The notes below the pieces were generated by a model. It did not search any database, was not told the DNA's origin, and saw only the letters and a program-made list of their open reading frames with translations. Made by a program: the position numbers and the translations under genes. From Hofstenia miamia (taxonomy: Eukaryota > Xenacoelomorpha > Acoela > Hofsteniidae): a DNA stretch of 64,000 nt. The stretch covers positions 139,738 through 203,737 of the forward strand of contig CABFPE010000097.1 of NCBI GenBank assembly GCA_900660155.1. The letters run 5' to 3'. This document shows, piece after piece, positions 61,949 to 64,000 of the stretch; position 1 is the first letter of the stretch; the number at the start of each line of letters is the position of its first letter.

Positions 61949-63499
61949 AAAGTAAAAATTTTCAAGCGAATATAAAATTATATAAATTAATGCTTTGTAA
62001 TTAAAGAAAATTTTCGCTTTAGTTTTCAATTGAATTGTTCATCCTTAAATCCTTATTGTAATGCGAACAAAATAAAAATCTAAATTTGAAATGGTTCGTA
62101 GATTCTATTCAAATAACATCTTGCAAAGCCATTTACATGGAAATTTAGTTAATAATTCATTTCGAAAAACTGTAAGACGGTTAACTGGCGCATGGGATTG
62201 CCAGTTCTCACTATGGTTAAGGACAATAAGTTTGCTGCACAATTAATAATGGTCGCAAATGGTTTTTTTTAATGTTTATGTAGTATACTAATGCAGATGA
62301 ATTGTGGATATATAATTTACAATTAATTTATTCTAAATGTGACATTTGTCAATTATATCTGTTCCACTTTGCAAACAAAGTATTTGCATTCCGGGTACTT
62401 GAAAATTCAAGTTTCAACCATTGAAAGAGTGAAGCAAGCGCCTCATTCATGCATGTTTCATAAGACACGTTTTCAACATGGATTTTGGTGTCGTTAAAAT
62501 CGAGTAGTTCGGAAATAAACCGTGTTTCTTATAACCTAAAGACTTTCTACATAAATCCTAACAATTGAAAGCGGCTAATTATTCCTTGGAAACATTAATG
62601 TGCTCCCATAGTAAATCTCCCCAACTTAGCTATAAATCAATAGCTAGAATGTCATCAATGTATTTATTAGCAGAAACGTTTTACATCCGAGCCGGCAACA
62701 AAACCATTATTTTGGTCTGCCGTGCATGGGGTGTGATTTTTAATTATTTCGTCCATTATCATTCAAACTGCTCTACCACCGACGATGTTTTATCTCGACT
62801 GTGTATTATTAACATCAAACCACGCCTTTAATCTGCAATTCTCCCGAGAAATTTAACCTATCAGCATATTTAATATTTGTAAATTATATTAGAATCTTGC
62901 AACTAGCGTATGTTTATATATATATATATTTCATCTCATCTTATTAAGAGAGAAGACCTCTAGATCCCGAGGGCCCCTCTAGACACTTCGCTAGTCTTAG
63001 TGGTTGCATTACTTTTAACTGATATCCTCATGATCCTTTAATAATCAAAGTTTTTTGTATTTTAGGTTATTTTATAGGAGCAACTGACTTCTATTAAATC
63101 TTCAAAAACGCCTTTTTAAAAGAGTAACATTTTACACCTCCATTCAGTCCTCTATAATATCTTAATTTGACTAGACAAAAGTTTATTACTCGCAAAAACT
63201 GCCTAAGAAATTCTAAGTTTGAAATTCTAAATTTGTTTGAAAACACCTTTTCTGTATCAATGCCTAGTCAGCATCAGTACGGGCATGTATAGTGTAGAAG
63301 GTTCCCATTTTTAACGCAAATTAAAATTTTAAAAATATGGACCGAATTACTTAAGTTATTGAAGCGATAAAACACTTTGACCCCATATCACTGCACACAC
63401 AGACAATTCTTGGGACAATATTTTTGCTTGTCGGGCGATAATGAATTACCATTGTTCAACTAAGATATGCCTCTTTACTAGGGTTAATATAATAATGAG
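61949..63499. other. Intergenic DNA
   Basis: AT-rich with one mixed-composition stretch at 62560-62860 and a short (TA)n at 62917. No gene supported. Confidence 0.5.
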
Positions 63500-63800
63500 C
63501 GTCTTTTAAAGTTGTATTTTATTCGCTGCCGCATTTGACTTAGTTACATGCATTTTAAATGGCGTCATTAATATTTACCAACAGCATCCTACCTTTCAGG
63601 AAATTGGTGCGGCCGTCAGTGAGAATTAATTAGCAACCCTAGTCCACGGTTAACTCACAATAAGCACCGTCAACAATAACTCCCATCCATTATTAACCAG
63701 GTTTAATTGCTTCACGTACATGCCTAATGAACTATGCAAAATACAACAAACGATGCATCTTCAATTCTCTCATTTCTCGCGCCATTGAACATGCATGGAT
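63500..63800. promoter_or_regulatory. Low-repeat block with homeodomain and POU-like cores
   Basis: It contains GTCATTAATATT, GAATTAATTAGCAA, GGTTTAATTGC and TATGCAAAAT (POU octamer-like) within 300 bp, without simple repeats. It looks like a developmental enhancer, but conservation cannot be judged here. Confidence 0.28.
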
Positions 63801-64000
63801 TTAAGTTAGACAGAAAAAAAACGCTGATTCAATAGTTGAATAGGGTAGGGGCGGATGCTGGCAAGCATCCCATTTTAGTGACAATGTATATTTTGTTAGA
63901 CATTGCATTCATGTGATTGCAATTGTATATCAAATATATATTGTATGAATTATATTCTAAAAAGAAGCACGTTTGCAATACATTTTCTCTGTTATTATAA

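Noticed and set aside
1-64000. CRISPR arrays, tRNA, rRNA, bacterial operons
   Set aside because: No regularly spaced repeats, no cloverleaf or rRNA-like segments, and clear eukaryotic gene structure.

Overview
This is a low-GC, gene-poor window of animal nuclear DNA. The evidence is a spliced neurotransmitter-receptor gene with GT-AG introns, Tc1/mariner, hAT-like and Harbinger-like elements, non-LTR retrotransposons and many (TA)n microsatellites. No rRNA, tRNA, operon or CRISPR array was seen. The species cannot be named from sequence alone. An invertebrate fits best: the receptor pore resembles the insect RDL/LCCH3 GABA channels, two introns are only 42 and 47 bp, and the transposase families are common in invertebrates.

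The one convincing host gene is on the minus strand at 38968-44448. It encodes a Cys-loop, GABA-A-like anion channel subunit. Seven coding exons were placed by splice sites and reading phase (44345-44448, 41024-41091, 40759-40976, 39946-40028, 39763-39903, 39337-39689, 38968-39255). Together they give 417 residues covering most of the ligand-binding domain, the 13-residue Cys-loop, M1-M4 and the stop codon. The signal peptide and extreme N-terminus lie upstream (above 44448) and were not found. The pore is anion-type (PAR motif, Ala 2', Thr 6', Leu 9'), but the binding pocket departs from RDL, so the ligand is open. The largest intron (41092-44344) holds a decayed mariner-type element, an assembly gap and a possible second element.

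1-23 kb is AT-rich intergenic DNA with hAT-like MITEs (5874, 8640, 17917) and diverged repeat pairs (605/2590 and 21424/21886). 23-32 kb is the densest repeat area: a 434-bp element built from E2F-like TTTGGCGC motifs, a LINE copy keeping ORF1 and its 3' end but lacking most of ORF2, a Harbinger-like MITE with TTA target duplication, a TTGGCCAA-rich foldback element, a hAT MITE with a perfect 8-bp duplication, and a Ty3/Gypsy pol fossil. 34.7-36.1 kb is an internally deleted LINE 3' end with a restriction-like endonuclease and a (TAA)n tail. After the receptor gene, 47-54 kb has a Tc1/mariner MITE, a second copy of the 8640 family, one Tc1 element with both ends and one Tc1 C-terminal remnant. 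60.1-61.9 kb is a decayed LINE with an RT domain.

Several low-repeat segments rich in TAAT cores (9.75-10.1, 10.5-10.76, 43.2-43.4, 44.9-45.2, 63.5-63.8 kb) look like candidate regulatory DNA, but this rests on appearance only. No coherent new multi-gene system was found. The most unusual item is the E2F-motif element at 23229-23662.
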